From Serratia bockelmannii (GTDB lineage Bacteria; Pseudomonadota; Gammaproteobacteria; Enterobacterales; Enterobacteriaceae): DNA of 64,000 nt. The translations under genes were made by a program, and so were the position numbers. Where the stretch lies: the NCBI RefSeq assembly GCF_008011855.1, contig NZ_VOUX01000003.1, forward strand, positions 186,001-250,000, read 5' to 3'. Below are positions 30,497-41,707 of this stretch, one piece after another. Numbering within the stretch: the stretch's first letter is position 1; every line of letters begins with the position of its first letter. Under the pieces are notes generated by a model that saw only the letters and a list, made by a program, of their open reading frames with translations, made no database searches and was not told the origin of the DNA.

Positions 30497-30591
30497 CGAA
30501 CCTCATCCAGACTGCGAAAACGAGAGTGAAGATGATACCACCTGGTGTAGCGGCGGCTGTGAGGCGGTGGGCAGAAGCGGGGAAATCGGGG

Positions 30592-30630
30592 CAAAAAAAA
30601 AACGGGGCGCGGCGTAGGCCGGACCCCGTG
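30592..30630 (-). terminator. Strong intrinsic terminator of tolC
   Basis: On the minus strand ACGGGG-TC-CGGC pairs with GCCG-CG-CCCCGT (a 2x2 internal loop), followed by a run of about ten T. It lies 19 bases after the tolC stop, so tolC is cut off from dhaR downstream. Confidence 0.9.
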
Positions 30631-30648
30631 TTTATCAACGTGCGCGCA

Positions 30649-32166
30649 TCAGTTACGGAATGGGTTGCCGCTGTTGCGAGCCGGTTGGCTGGTGGTAACG
30701 GCCGGCGCGGATACGCGAGTGGCCGCCGGTGCCGGCGCCGCGGTTTGTTGCATCGGCGCATTGTCCTGATAACCGTCCGCATAGGCGTCCTGCGCGCGGT
30801 TTTGCGGTGCGACGGCGTCAGGCGCGGTCGACACCGGTTTGCCCAACGCGCCATTCAGCAGCAGCAGATCGTTCTGGTTCAGCGTGCCGAGCGCCGACTT
30901 GATGTTCAGCTGGTTGATCAGATAGGTATAACGCGCGTCGGACAGTTGACGTTTGGCGTTATACAGGGTGGTGGTGGCGTCCAGCACATCGACGATGGTG
31001 CGGGTACCGACCTGATAACCGGCTTCCATCGCGTCCAGGGAGCTCTGCGCGGAGATCACCGCCTGTTTGTAGGCGTTAATGCTGCTGATCGAGGCGTTAA
31101 CGTTGTTGAACGACGAACGCACGGTCTGCACCACGCTGCGGTGGGAGCTTTCCAACTGCTCACTGGCGCCGACGAAGCCGTACTGCGCTTGTTTGACCTG
31201 CGAGTTGGTCGCGCCGCCGCTGTATAGCGGCAGGTTGAAGCTGATGCCGACCTTATTTTGGCCCGCATCGGAGTCGCTGTAGCGTGCGGCATTCGCGCCG
31301 CCGGTGTTGGAGCCGTTGTATTTGGTATTGCTGATGCCGGTCGACGCGCTGACGTCAATCGTCGGCATATAGCCAGTTTGGGCTGCACGGATTTGCTCAC
31401 GCGCCAGATCCTGGCTCAGACGGGCGGACAGCAGGCTCAGGTTGCGCGCTTCCGCTTCTTTCAGCAGGTTGTTCACCGCTTCCGGGCGCTGGGTACTGAA
31501 GCGATCGGTATTCAACGAGGCCAGCTCCGGGTAGAAGGCCCCGGTCACCTGGCGCAGCGTTTCCAGCGCGTTATCCAGATCGTTGCGGGCGGAGACTTCG
31601 GCCGCCAGCACGGTGTCATAGTTCGAACGGGCATTCTGCACATCGGTGATCGCCACCAGGCCCACGTTGAAGCGTTGGGTGGTTTGATCCAGCGTGCGGT
31701 AGACCGCGTCTTTCTGCGCCTGGGTATAGGACAGCGTGTCGATCGCTTTCAGCACGTTGAAGTAAGCGGTGGCGGTGTTGAGAATCAGCGACTGCTCTGC
31801 GGTTTGGAAGGTGACGTCGGAGATGCCGGCGGTCTTTTCCTGCAGCGTCAGCTGGCGCCATTTCGACATGTCGAAGAGGGTTTGCGTCAATGCCAGCGAA
31901 CCGCTGGTCACGTTGCTGTTAACGCCATTGCTGTCACGATAACCGTTGGTGTAATCGTAACCTGCGGTTAAACCGAGCTGCGGCAACAGCGGGCTGCGCG
32001 CTTCATTGATCTTTTCGAATGCGGCGTCGCGGTCAGCAGCACTTTTGCGCAGATCCGGGTTACTTTCCCTGGCCTGTTTGTAGACCTGCAGCAGGTTCTC
32101 TGCCTGGCTCATTGCACTGAAGCCGCCCAGGCTCAGTCCGATAAGAAGGGGGAGCAGTTTCTTCAT
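30649..32166 (-). CDS. tolC: Outer membrane channel protein TolC
   Basis: Trimeric outer-membrane exit duct for RND and ABC efflux pumps and type I secretion. The 505-residue product has a signal peptide (cleavage after SQA, residue 22, giving ENLLQVYKQA) and two repeats of the OEP fold. Recognisable segments include KINEARSPLLPQLGL, TQRFNVGLVAITDVQNARSN and YQVGTRTIVDVLDATTTLYN. The C-terminal tail is Pro/Ala/Thr-rich, ends NPFRN and is diverged from E. coli (493 residues). ATG 32166 was chosen over one two codons earlier by ribosome spacing (AAGGA). Confidence 0.99.
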   Translation of the reverse strand: MKKLLPLLIGLSLGGFSAMSQAENLLQVYKQARESNPDLRKSAADRDAAFEKINEARSPLLPQLGLTAGYDYTNGYRDSNGVNSNVTSGSLALTQTLFDMSKWRQLTLQEKTAGISDVTFQTAEQSLILNTATAYFNVLKAIDTLSYTQAQKDAVYRTLDQTTQRFNVGLVAITDVQNARSNYDTVLAAEVSARNDLDNALETLRQVTGAFYPELASLNTDRFSTQRPEAVNNLLKEAEARNLSLLSARLSQDLAREQIRAAQTGYMPTIDVSASTGISNTKYNGSNTGGANAARYSDSDAGQNKVGISFNLPLYSGGATNSQVKQAQYGFVGASEQLESSHRSVVQTVRSSFNNVNASISSINAYKQAVISAQSSLDAMEAGYQVGTRTIVDVLDATTTLYNAKRQLSDARYTYLINQLNIKSALGTLNQNDLLLLNGALGKPVSTAPDAVAPQNRAQDAYADGYQDNAPMQQTAAPAPAATRVSAPAVTTSQPARNSGNPFRN

Positions 32167-32513
32167 TTGCATTCCTTGTTGTGCAGCAATATTGCTATGT
32201 TAGCGCTGACGATAGACGAAATAGTTGCCGATTCTAGCAGAGTCTGCGGTACGCATCAGGTGGCTGAATGTGCCATCTCACGTAACTTTTACCTTTCAGA
32301 CCGCCCATTTACCTTGGCGTACTGCCCCGGTCGACTGCAGCTGATATTATGGCTGACAATCCGGATTGTTTCCCGCTATTACCTGCGAGCGCACAAACGT
32401 GCCGCATCCGGCGGCGAGAAACAGCCTAACATAAAGCCGCGGCGGAGAGTCCCGCTGTTTCTGTCATCAAAACCGTTTATTTTATCGGCATACTCAAGCA
32501 GGAGAATTCGCGC
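32167..32513. other. Divergent region between tolC and nudF
   Basis: 347 bases without a gene. It holds the tolC promoter region with a marbox-like site (32258-32276) and the nudF promoter and leader. No good -10/-35 pair stands out for nudF. Confidence 0.55.
32258..32276 (-). promoter_or_regulatory. Marbox-like site upstream of tolC
   Basis: On the minus strand, ATGGCACATTCAGCCACCT matches 12 of the 14 fixed positions of the MarA/SoxS/Rob consensus AYnGCACnnWnnRYYAAAY. It ends about 90 bases before the tolC ATG. E. coli tolC is known to be activated by MarA, SoxS and Rob. Confidence 0.6.
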
Positions 32514-33146
32514 ATGAACCGTTCGCAGCCATCGCCCGTTACTTTCGATAAAAAAGATGTAGAAATTATTGCACGCGAGACGCTGTACCGTGGTTTTTTT
32601 TCACTCAATTTATACCGGTTTCGCCATCGGTTGTTCAATGGCGAAATGAGCCCTGAAATCACGCGTGAAATTTTCGAGCGCGGCCATGCGGCGGTGCTGC
32701 TGCCCTATGATCCGGTGCGCGATGAAGTGGTGCTGATTGAACAACTGCGCATCGCCGCGGTCGATACCCGTAATTCGCCCTGGCTGCTGGAAATGGTGGC
32801 GGGTATGATCGAAACCGGCGAAAGCGTCGAAGACGTGTGCCGCCGCGAAGCGCAGGAAGAGGCCGGCGTGGTGGTCGGGCGCTGTAAGCCGGTGCTGAGC
32901 TACCTGGCCAGCCCCGGCGGTACCAGCGAACGTTTGTCGATCATGGTCGGCGAAGTGGACGCCCGCACCGCCGAGGGCATCCACGGTCTGGCGGAAGAGC
33001 ATGAAGATATCCGCGTCCACGTGGTCAGCCGCGAGCAGGCTTACCGCTGGGTAGAGGAGGGCGCGATCGATAACGCCGCATCAGTGATTGCATTGCAATG
33101 GCTGGCGTTGCACCATGAATCGTTGAGAAAAGAGTGGGCCAACTAA
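32514..33146 (+). CDS. nudF: ADP-ribose diphosphatase (Nudix hydrolase)
   Basis: Hydrolyses ADP-ribose to AMP and ribose 5-phosphate. The 210-residue product has the full Nudix box ([18 protein letters not shown] then EEAGV, about residues 97-119) with its metal-binding Glu residues. The N-terminal [19 protein letters not shown] fits the ADPRase dimer domain. Ribosome site AGGAGA. First gene of nudF-yqiB-cpdA-yqiA-parE. Overlaps yqiB by one base (TAATG). Confidence 0.97.
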   Translation: MNRSQPSPVTFDKKDVEIIARETLYRGFFSLNLYRFRHRLFNGEMSPEITREIFERGHAAVLLPYDPVRDEVVLIEQLRIAAVDTRNSPWLLEMVAGMIETGESVEDVCRREAQEEAGVVVGRCKPVLSYLASPGGTSERLSIMVGEVDARTAEGIHGLAEEHEDIRVHVVSREQAYRWVEEGAIDNAASVIALQWLALHHESLRKEWAN

Positions 33147-33571
33147 TGAAACAGCGCTATACCCCTGATTTCCCCGAAATGATGAGATTGTGCGAAACCA
33201 ACTTCGCGCAATTGCGCCGTTTGCTGCCGCGCAACGATGAAGCGGGCGAAACGGTGACTTATCAGGTGAACGGCGCCGGCTATCGTTTGACCATCGTTGA
33301 GTCCACGCGTTACACGTCGCTGGTGGAGATCGAGCAGATCTTTCCGGCGGTCAGCTACTGGAGCCTGCCCGCGATGACGGTGCGGTTGTACCATGACGCC
33401 ATGGTTGCGGAAGTGTGTTCCAGTCAGCAGATCTACCGCTTTAAAGCGCGTTATGATTATCCTAATAAAAAGTTGCATCAACGCGACGAAAAGCATCAAA
33501 TTAACCAGTTTCTTGCTGATTGGCTGCGCTACTGTTTGGCGCATGGAGCGATGGCGGTTCCGGTTTGTTAG
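33146..33571 (+). CDS. yqiB: Conserved protein of the DUF1249 (YqiB) family
   Basis: The 141-residue product has no assigned function. The ATG overlaps the nudF stop by one base, which implies translational coupling; a start 12 bases earlier inside nudF is possible but lacks similarity. Very conserved central and C-terminal blocks ([37 protein letters not shown]) show strong constraint. No signal peptide or membrane helix, so probably cytoplasmic. Always seen between nudF and cpdA in enterobacteria. Confidence 0.93.
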   Translation: MKQRYTPDFPEMMRLCETNFAQLRRLLPRNDEAGETVTYQVNGAGYRLTIVESTRYTSLVEIEQIFPAVSYWSLPAMTVRLYHDAMVAEVCSSQQIYRFKARYDYPNKKLHQRDEKHQINQFLADWLRYCLAHGAMAVPVC

Positions 33572-33598
33572 ACAGACTGAAATAACAAAGGACACCAT

Positions 33599-34426
33599 TT
33601 GGAAAGCCTGTTTAAACTGCCCGTGGCGAGTGGGGCCGCGGTCAGGATTCTACAAATAACAGATACCCACCTTTTTGCCGGCGAACACGAGACGTTGCTC
33701 GGCATCAATACCTATCGCAGCTATCACGCGGTGCTGGACGCCATCCAGGCGCAGCGCCGCGACGTTGATTTGATCGTCGCCACGGGAGATTTGGCGCAGG
33801 ATCATTCGCAAGAGGCGTACCGCCACTTCGCCGCCGGCATCGCGCAATTGCCGGCCCCCTGCGTGTGGCTGCCGGGTAACCACGATTTCCAACCGGCGAT
33901 GGTCGACGCGTTGGCCGCCGCCGGCATTGCCCCTTCCAAACAGGTGTTGCTGGGCGACGACTGGCAGGTGCTGATGCTGGACAGCCAGGTGTTCGGCGTG
34001 CCGCACGGCGAATTGAGCGAGTATCAGCTCGAGTGGATGGAGCGCTGCCTGCAGGCTCACCCCGAGCGCTATACGCTGTTGCTGCTGCACCATCATCCGC
34101 TGCCGTCCGGTTGCACCTGGCTCGATCAGCACAGCCTGCGCAACCCGCATATGCTGGGCGCGATCCTGCTGCGTTATCCGAAAGTGAATACCGTAGTGTG
34201 CGGGCACATTCATCAGGATCTGGATCTGGAATGGCAGGGCCGGCGCCTGTTGGCGACGCCGTCCACCTGCGTGCAATTCAAGCCGCACTGCACTAACTTT
34301 ACCATCGACGACGTCTCCCCCGGCTGGCGTTACCTCGATCTGTTGCCGGACGGCCGCGTCGAGACGCAGGTGTTCCGCCTGGAAAACGACGATTTCCGCC
34401 CCGATATGGACTCGGATGGATACTGA
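33599..34426 (+). CDS. cpdA: 3',5'-cyclic AMP phosphodiesterase
   Basis: Hydrolyses cAMP, lowering the CRP signal. The 275-residue product is a class III phosphodiesterase with calcineurin-type metal motifs in order: DTHLF (residue ~22), GDLAQD (~63), GNHDF (~94), LLHHHPLP and GHIHQDL. It starts at TTG 33599, supported by AAAGGA 7 bases upstream and by MESLFKLP matching the E. coli start. The stop overlaps the yqiA ATG (TGATG). Confidence 0.97.
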   Translation: MESLFKLPVASGAAVRILQITDTHLFAGEHETLLGINTYRSYHAVLDAIQAQRRDVDLIVATGDLAQDHSQEAYRHFAAGIAQLPAPCVWLPGNHDFQPAMVDALAAAGIAPSKQVLLGDDWQVLMLDSQVFGVPHGELSEYQLEWMERCLQAHPERYTLLLLHHHPLPSGCTWLDQHSLRNPHMLGAILLRYPKVNTVVCGHIHQDLDLEWQGRRLLATPSTCVQFKPHCTNFTIDDVSPGWRYLDLLPDGRVETQVFRLENDDFRPDMDSDGY

Positions 34427-35010
34427 TGCCTTCGACGCTGCTCTACCTGCACGGTTTCAATAGTTCGCCGCAGTCGGCCAAGGCGGTGGCCTTCAAGGCC
34501 TGGCTGGCCGAGCACCATCCCGACATCGAGATGCTGGTGCCGCAGCTGCCGGCCTTTCCGGCGGAGGCCGCCGAGATGCTGGAAAATATGGTGCTGGAAC
34601 GCGCCGGGCAAACGCTCGGGCTGGTCGGCTCATCGCTGGGCGGCTATTATGCCACCTGGCTGTCGCAGTGTTTTTCCCTGCCGGCGGTGGTGGTCAACCC
34701 GGCGGTCAAGCCGTTTGAGCTGCTGGTGGACTATCTCGGCGCCAACGAGAACCCCTACACCGGCCAGCAATATGTGTTAGAGTCTCGGCACGTTTACGAT
34801 CTGAAAGTGATGCAGATCGATCCCTTGGAGTCGCCGGATTTAATCTGGCTGCTGCAGCAAACGGGCGATGAAATTCTCGATTACGGCCAGGCAGTGGCGT
34901 ATTACACCGCGTGTCGGCAAACGGTGGAGTCGGGTGGAAACCACGCCTTCGTCGGTTTCGAGCACTACTTCCCCCAGATTGTGGATTTTTTAGGGCTAAA
35001 CGCGGTCTGA
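34426..35010 (+). CDS. yqiA: Esterase YqiA (alpha/beta hydrolase)
   Basis: The 194-residue alpha/beta hydrolase has the oxyanion [10 protein letters not shown] at the start, the nucleophile elbow [11 protein letters not shown] (Ser about residue 71) and a late His in [11 protein letters not shown]. coli YqiA has esterase activity on palmitoyl-CoA and p-nitrophenyl esters; its natural substrate is unclear. Translationally coupled to cpdA by a one-base overlap, 46 bases before parE. Confidence 0.94.
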   Translation: MPSTLLYLHGFNSSPQSAKAVAFKAWLAEHHPDIEMLVPQLPAFPAEAAEMLENMVLERAGQTLGLVGSSLGGYYATWLSQCFSLPAVVVNPAVKPFELLVDYLGANENPYTGQQYVLESRHVYDLKVMQIDPLESPDLIWLLQQTGDEILDYGQAVAYYTACRQTVESGGNHAFVGFEHYFPQIVDFLGLNAV

Positions 35011-35050
35011 CGGACCGTTCCGGCACCTCCCTTTAACCACGAAAAAATAA

Positions 35051-36952
<1,902 letters not shown>

Positions 36953-36961
36953 GCCTGACCC

Positions 36962-36985
36962 TAGCCCGGTGAACGCCGGGCCTGC
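36962..36985 (+). terminator. Hairpin after parE
   Basis: GCCCGG-TGAACG-CCGGGC followed by CTGCTTTCC; the T-run is poor, so termination may be weak. Confidence 0.4.
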
Positions 36986-37033
36986 TTTCCCGCAGGGCGT
37001 TCATGCGGCGCCCGATAACCTGGGCCGAAATGC

Positions 37034-37930
37034 ATGAAGATCACGCTCGAAGAATTGCTGGCGTTCACCTCGGTGGTCGACAGCGGTTCCATCACCTCCG
37101 CTGCCGATCGGCTCGGCCAGACGACATCAGGCATCAGCCGCGCGCTCAGCCGCCTGGAGAACAAGCTCGATACCACCCTGATGCGCCGCACTACGCGTCG
37201 CCTGGAGCTGACCGAAGAGGGGGAAAGCTTCCTGAGCCATGCGCGTACGATCATCAACTCGGTGGAAAATGCCGAAGAACAAATGGCGGTGCGTCGGCAG
37301 ATGCCGGCCGGGCGGTTGCGGATAAATGCGGCTGCGCCTTTTATGGAGCACGTCATCGTGCCGCTGGTAGCGGGGTTCAGGGAACGTTATCCGCAAATTT
37401 CGCTCGAGCTGAACACCGACAACCTGGTTATCGATCTGCTGGAAAAACGCACGGATATTGCCATTCGCATCGGTGCGTTGCGCGATTCGACCATTCATGC
37501 GCGCGCGCTGGGCGCCAGCCGGCTGCGCATCCTCGCCAGCCCGGCTTATCTGCAGCAGCACGGCACGCCGCAGAGCGTGGAGGCGTTGCATCGGCATTGT
37601 CTGCTCGGTTTTACCCAGCCGGAATCACTGAACCAGTGGCCGTTGCGCTATCGCCAGGCGCCGCATTTCACCATCACGCCAACGATCTCGGCGTCCAGCG
37701 GTGAAACGCTGCGGCAATTGGCGCTGCGGGGCGAGGGGATCGTACAGCTGGCAGACTTTATGACCCGTCGCGATCGGGAAGCCGGCAGGTTGGTGACATT
37801 GCTGGAGCAGGAGACGCTGGACGTGCGCCAGCCAATCAATGCGGTGTATTACCGCAATACGCAATTAGCGGCGCGCATCACCTGTTTTCTTGACTACGTC
37901 AGCGCGCACATCGACGCGCAGACGTTATAA
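37034..37930 (+). CDS. LysR-family transcriptional regulator next to mdaB-ygiN
   Basis: The 298-residue product has an N-terminal winged HTH (ITLEELLAFTSVVDSGSITSA to LGQTTSGISRALSRLE) and a periplasmic-binding-like effector domain from about residue 90. It resembles the common LysR regulators beside quinone or flavin oxidoreductases. It lies just downstream of parE and convergent with ygiN, whose operon starts from a region containing a LysR-type dyad at 38989-39003. Control of mdaB-ygiN is therefore likely but unproven. The effector is unknown. Confidence 0.9.
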   Translation: MKITLEELLAFTSVVDSGSITSAADRLGQTTSGISRALSRLENKLDTTLMRRTTRRLELTEEGESFLSHARTIINSVENAEEQMAVRRQMPAGRLRINAAAPFMEHVIVPLVAGFRERYPQISLELNTDNLVIDLLEKRTDIAIRIGALRDSTIHARALGASRLRILASPAYLQQHGTPQSVEALHRHCLLGFTQPESLNQWPLRYRQAPHFTITPTISASSGETLRQLALRGEGIVQLADFMTRRDREAGRLVTLLEQETLDVRQPINAVYYRNTQLAARITCFLDYVSAHIDAQTL

Positions 37931-37938
37931 GGCGGGGC

Positions 37939-38247
37939 TTACAGGGCGTTTTCCAGGATGTAGATCTCGGTGTCCAGCACGCTGTCTTTGAGGGTGTCGC
38001 GGTGTTTGAGCATATGTTCAATGGCCAGGTGTTTTTCCAGATGCGCCATGCTTTCCCATTTCTCCAGCATGAACACCGAATCCGGCGACCGCTTCTGCCA
38101 CGGCGCCTGGGTATTGCTGTCGACCATCGGCGTGTATTCGCCGCAGCCGTCTTCCGCCAGCACCAGCGGCACTAGTTTTTCAATGGCTTGCAATACGGTG
38201 GCGCGGTGGCCGGGTTTCACTTTGATTTCTGCGATTACGGTGATCAT
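37939..38247 (-). CDS. ygiN: Quinol monooxygenase of the ABM family
   Basis: The 102-residue product is a ferredoxin-like antibiotic-biosynthesis-monooxygenase (ABM) domain: MITVIAEIKVKPGHRATV then FMLEKWESMAHLEKHLAIEHM. E. coli YgiN (104 residues) oxidises menadiol to menadione and is proposed to form a quinone redox cycle with MdaB. It lies 33 bases after mdaB on the same strand. Confidence 0.93.
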   Translation of the reverse strand: MITVIAEIKVKPGHRATVLQAIEKLVPLVLAEDGCGEYTPMVDSNTQAPWQKRSPDSVFMLEKWESMAHLEKHLAIEHMLKHRDTLKDSVLDTEIYILENAL

Positions 38248-38280
38248 GCTTACCTCGTTGATGAGAATGTTCTGCGCCAG

Positions 38281-38862
38281 TTAAGCAAAAATTTTCGCCA
38301 GATGCTCGCGATAACGCGTGATGTCGTCCGCGATATTCGGCTCTTTGATCACATTGTTGCAGATGAAGGTCGGCAGCGCTTCCATCCCCAGGAACTGGTT
38401 GGCCTTGTGGAAGTGCAGGTAAACGCCGTCGACGCCGACGCCGTGGAAGAACTGATCGGGATCGGTGAAGGCCTCCAGCGGGGCGTTCCAGGTCAGGCTC
38501 AGCAGGTATTTTTTGCCCTGGATCAGGCCGCCGGAGCCATATTTTTTGCTTTCGTCAGAACGAGAGCGGCCATCGTTGGCATACAGGCTACCGTGGCCGG
38601 CGGTGAACACTTCATCGATGTATTTTTTCAGGATCCAGGGTTCGCCCATCCACCAGCCCGGCATCTGATAGATGACCGCGTCGGCCCACAGGTATTTCTG
38701 TACTTCGGCTTCGATGTCATAGCCGTCGTCGACCACGGTGACCTGCACATCGTGCTGCAGATCGCGCAGGAAGCTTTCCGCCACGTCGCTCAGGGTTTGG
38801 TTGAGTTCGCCGTTGGAATGGCCGAATTGTTTTTTAGCGTTGATAATCAGGATATTGCTCAT
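38281..38862 (-). CDS. mdaB: NADPH:quinone reductase (modulator of drug activity B)
   Basis: Two-electron reduction of quinones, protecting against semiquinone radicals. The 193-residue flavodoxin-like FAD protein has the same length as E. coli MdaB: INAKKQFGHSNGELNQTL at the start, QMPGWWMGEPWILKKYIDEV in the middle and LSLTWNAPLEAF later. First gene of mdaB-ygiN; candidate promoter at 38938-38966. Confidence 0.96.
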   Translation of the reverse strand: MSNILIINAKKQFGHSNGELNQTLSDVAESFLRDLQHDVQVTVVDDGYDIEAEVQKYLWADAVIYQMPGWWMGEPWILKKYIDEVFTAGHGSLYANDGRSRSDESKKYGSGGLIQGKKYLLSLTWNAPLEAFTDPDQFFHGVGVDGVYLHFHKANQFLGMEALPTFICNNVIKEPNIADDITRYREHLAKIFA

Positions 38863-38937
38863 CTTTCGCGGCTCCCGTCAGAGTTAAGATATGGCATGCT
38901 TCCCGCCGAAAAGGCGGAAACCATCTCGCTGGTGACG

Positions 38938-38966
38938 AGTGTAATCGTTAGTCAGGCAAGTAAAAA
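38938..38966 (-). promoter_or_regulatory. Candidate promoter of mdaB-ygiN
   Basis: On the minus strand a weak -35 TTTTTA (38966-38961) and a -10 TACACT (38943-38938) are 17 bases apart. The poor -35 fits an activator-dependent promoter. Confidence 0.45.
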
Positions 38967-38988
38967 TGCGATCCGGCGCACAACAGTG

Positions 38989-39003
38989 TTGACTGCCAGT
39001 CAA
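38989..39003. promoter_or_regulatory. LysR-type T-N11-A dyad upstream of mdaB
   Basis: TTGACT-GCC-AGTCAA is a perfect inverted repeat that contains T-N11-A. Its centre is about 65 bases upstream of the start point predicted from the mdaB -10, the usual place for a LysR recognition site. Confidence 0.5.
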
Positions 39004-39187
39004 TAAAGAAGCCGCCAGGTAGCGAAATTTTGCATAAACCGCATCGCGGAATTGGCCGTCGCCGGCGATCCTTGCGCCAACTGTGACAGCTACCCCGCAG
39101 ATGGGTTACTATCGCGGGCAGAATCGACAAGCGATGCCTTTTGTCGTCCAAGGGATTGCCAAGCCACGGTCTGAGGATAATTGAGTA

Positions 39188-41461
39188 ATGAGTGATCTGA
39201 CTCATGACGGTGTAGAGCGTTTACCGCTGCACACATTCACTGAAAACGCCTATCTGAACTATTCCATGTACGTCATCATGGATCGGGCGTTGCCGTACAT
39301 TGGCGACGGTTTGAAGCCGGTACAACGCCGTATCATCTACGCCATGTCTGAGCTGGGGCTGAACAACAGCGCCAAATTCAAGAAATCCGCCCGTACCGTG
39401 GGCGACGTGCTGGGTAAATATCACCCGCACGGTGACAGCGCGTGTTATGAAGCCATGGTGCTGATGGCGCAGCCGTTCTCGTATCGCTATCCGCTGGTGG
39501 ACGGCCAGGGGAACTGGGGGGCGCCGGACGATCCCAAGTCGTTCGCGGCGATGCGTTATACCGAATCGCGCCTGTCCAAATACGCCGAAGTCTTGCTGGC
39601 CGAACTGGGCCAGGGCACGGTCGACTGGATCCCGAACTTTGACGGCACGCTGCAAGAGCCGAAGATGCTGCCGGCGCGTCTGCCAAACATCCTGCTGAAC
39701 GGCACCACCGGCATCGCGGTCGGCATGGCGACCGACATTCCGCCGCACAACGTGCGTGAAGTCGCCGCCGCGGCGGTGGCGCTGCTCGACAAACCGGGCG
39801 CCTCGCTCGATGATCTGCTCGAGTTCGTGCAGGGGCCGGACTTCCCGACCGAAGCCGAGATCATCACTCCGCGCGATGAGATTCGCAAAATTTACCAGAG
39901 TGGCCGCGGCTCGGTGCGCATGCGCGCCGTGTGGAAGAAAGAGGATGGCAGCGCGGTGATCACCGCCTTGCCGCATCAGGTTTCCGGCGCCAAGGTGCTG
40001 GAGCAGATCGCCAGCCAGATGCGCGCCAAGAAGCTGCCGATGGTCGAGGATCTGCGCGATGAATCCGACCACGAAAACCCGACGCGTCTGGTGATCGTGC
40101 CGCGTTCCAACCGCATCGATCTGGAGCAGGTGATGAATCACCTGTTCGCTACCACCGATCTGGAACGCAGCTACCGCATCAACATGAACATGATCGGTCT
40201 GGACAACCGCCCGCAGGTGAAAGGGCTGGTGGAGATCCTCACCGAATGGCTGGCCTACCGTCGCGATACGGTGCGCCGCCGCCTGAACTACCGCCTCGAG
40301 AAAGTGCTCAAGCGTCTGCATATCCTCGAAGGTTTGCTGGTGGCGTTCCTCAACATCGACGAGGTGATCCACATCATCCGCAGCGAGGATGAGCCGAAGC
40401 CGGTGCTGATGCAGCGTTTCGGCATCTCCGATACCCAGGCGGAAGCGATCCTCGAGCTGAAACTGCGTCACCTGGCCAAACTGGAAGAGGTCAAGATCCG
40501 CGGTGAGCAGGATGAGTTGGCGAAAGAGCGCGATCAGCTGCAGGCGCTGCTGGCGTCCGAGCGCAAGCTGAATACGCTGATCAAGAAAGAGATCCAGGCC
40601 GATGCGCAAACCTATGGCGACGATCGCCGTTCACCGCTGACCGAGCGTGCGGAAGCCAAGGCGATGAGCGAGCATGACTTCGTGCCGTCCGAGCCGGTGA
40701 CCATTGTGCTGTCGGAAATGGGCTGGGTGCGCAGCGCCAAGGGCCACGATATCGATCCTGCCGGGTTGAGCTACAAGGCCGGCGACAGTTTCCGTGGTGC
40801 GGCACGCGGCAAGAGCAACCAGCCGGTGGTGTTCATCGATTCTACCGGGCGCAGCTATGCGCTCGATCCGATGACGCTGCCGTCGGCACGCGGGCAGGGC
40901 GAGCCGTTGACCGGCAAGCTGACACCGCCGCCGGGCGCCACCATTGAGCAGGTGCTGATGGCGGCCGACGATCAGAAGCTGCTGATGGCGTCCGACGCCG
41001 GTTACGGCTTCGTCTGTACCTTCAACGATCTGGTGGCGCGCAACCGCGCCGGCAAGGTGATGATCACGCTGCCGGACAACGCCAGAGCGCTGCCGCCGAT
41101 GGAAATTCACGGCGCAGACGATATGCTGCTGTCGATCACCGCCGCCGGGCGCATGCTGATGTTCCCGGTCGCCGATCTGCCGCAGCTGTCGAAGGGCAAG
41201 GGCAATAAGATCGTCTCCATTCCGGCGGCGCAGGCCGCAACCGGTGAAGACAAGCTGGCCTGGCTGTTCGTGCTGCCGCCGCAGGCGTCCGTCACGTTGC
41301 ACGTTGGCAAACGCAAGCTGACGCTGCGCTCGGAAGATCTGCAGAAGTTCCGCGCGGAGCGCGGCCGCAAGGGTACCCAGCTGCCGCGTGGCCTGCAGCG
41401 CATCGATCGCGTCGAAGTGGATGCGCCGGTGCGGGCGTCGGGTGGCGACAGCGAAGAGTAA
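39188..41461 (+). CDS. parC: DNA topoisomerase IV subunit A
   Basis: DNA cleavage and rejoining subunit of topoisomerase IV. The 757-residue product (E. coli 752) has the winged-helix/tower core with [14 protein letters not shown] (quinolone region), the catalytic Tyr in [12 protein letters not shown], a coiled-coil region rich in Lys/Glu near residue 430-490 and the C-terminal beta-pinwheel. The extra residues are at the N-terminus (LTHDGV). Codons equivalent to E. coli Ser80 and Glu84 (here 84 and 88) are wild type. It is transcribed separately from parE, about 2.2 kb away. Confidence 0.99.
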   Translation: MSDLTHDGVERLPLHTFTENAYLNYSMYVIMDRALPYIGDGLKPVQRRIIYAMSELGLNNSAKFKKSARTVGDVLGKYHPHGDSACYEAMVLMAQPFSYRYPLVDGQGNWGAPDDPKSFAAMRYTESRLSKYAEVLLAELGQGTVDWIPNFDGTLQEPKMLPARLPNILLNGTTGIAVGMATDIPPHNVREVAAAAVALLDKPGASLDDLLEFVQGPDFPTEAEIITPRDEIRKIYQSGRGSVRMRAVWKKEDGSAVITALPHQVSGAKVLEQIASQMRAKKLPMVEDLRDESDHENPTRLVIVPRSNRIDLEQVMNHLFATTDLERSYRINMNMIGLDNRPQVKGLVEILTEWLAYRRDTVRRRLNYRLEKVLKRLHILEGLLVAFLNIDEVIHIIRSEDEPKPVLMQRFGISDTQAEAILELKLRHLAKLEEVKIRGEQDELAKERDQLQALLASERKLNTLIKKEIQADAQTYGDDRRSPLTERAEAKAMSEHDFVPSEPVTIVLSEMGWVRSAKGHDIDPAGLSYKAGDSFRGAARGKSNQPVVFIDSTGRSYALDPMTLPSARGQGEPLTGKLTPPPGATIEQVLMAADDQKLLMASDAGYGFVCTFNDLVARNRAGKVMITLPDNARALPPMEIHGADDMLLSITAAGRMLMFPVADLPQLSKGKGNKIVSIPAAQAATGEDKLAWLFVLPPQASVTLHVGKRKLTLRSEDLQKFRAERGRKGTQLPRGLQRIDRVEVDAPVRASGGDSEE

Positions 41462-41482
41462 GCGTTGGCGCTAGCGTTAACG

Positions 41483-41521
41483 GGCGGTCGCAGCATGCTG
41501 TGGCCGCCTTATTTATTTTTG
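41483..41521 (+). terminator. Terminator after parC
   Basis: GGCGGTCGCAGCA and TGCTGTGGCCGCC form a near-perfect stem with two G-T wobbles, followed by TTATTTATTTTT. Confidence 0.75.
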
Positions 41522-41707
41522 CTGGCGTTTATTTTCCAAATAGTTAACATTTCTGCGCATAAAATTATTGTGCGTACTGCCGCCTGGCAGGAAAATAGCG
41601 AGAAATGCGGGCGACATGGGCGTGCTTATCGCCCGGCCGGCAAATAATGAGTAAAGGAATCTGCGCAGCGAAGTAAACTGCGTTGGCAGTGTGCTAATGA
41701 GGTTGTT

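Larger units (their letters stand above)
38863..39187. other. Divergent region between mdaB and parC
   Basis: 325 bases without a gene. It holds a candidate mdaB promoter (38938-38966, minus strand), a LysR-type dyad (38989-39003) and the parC promoter and leader, for which I see no strong consensus. Confidence 0.55.
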
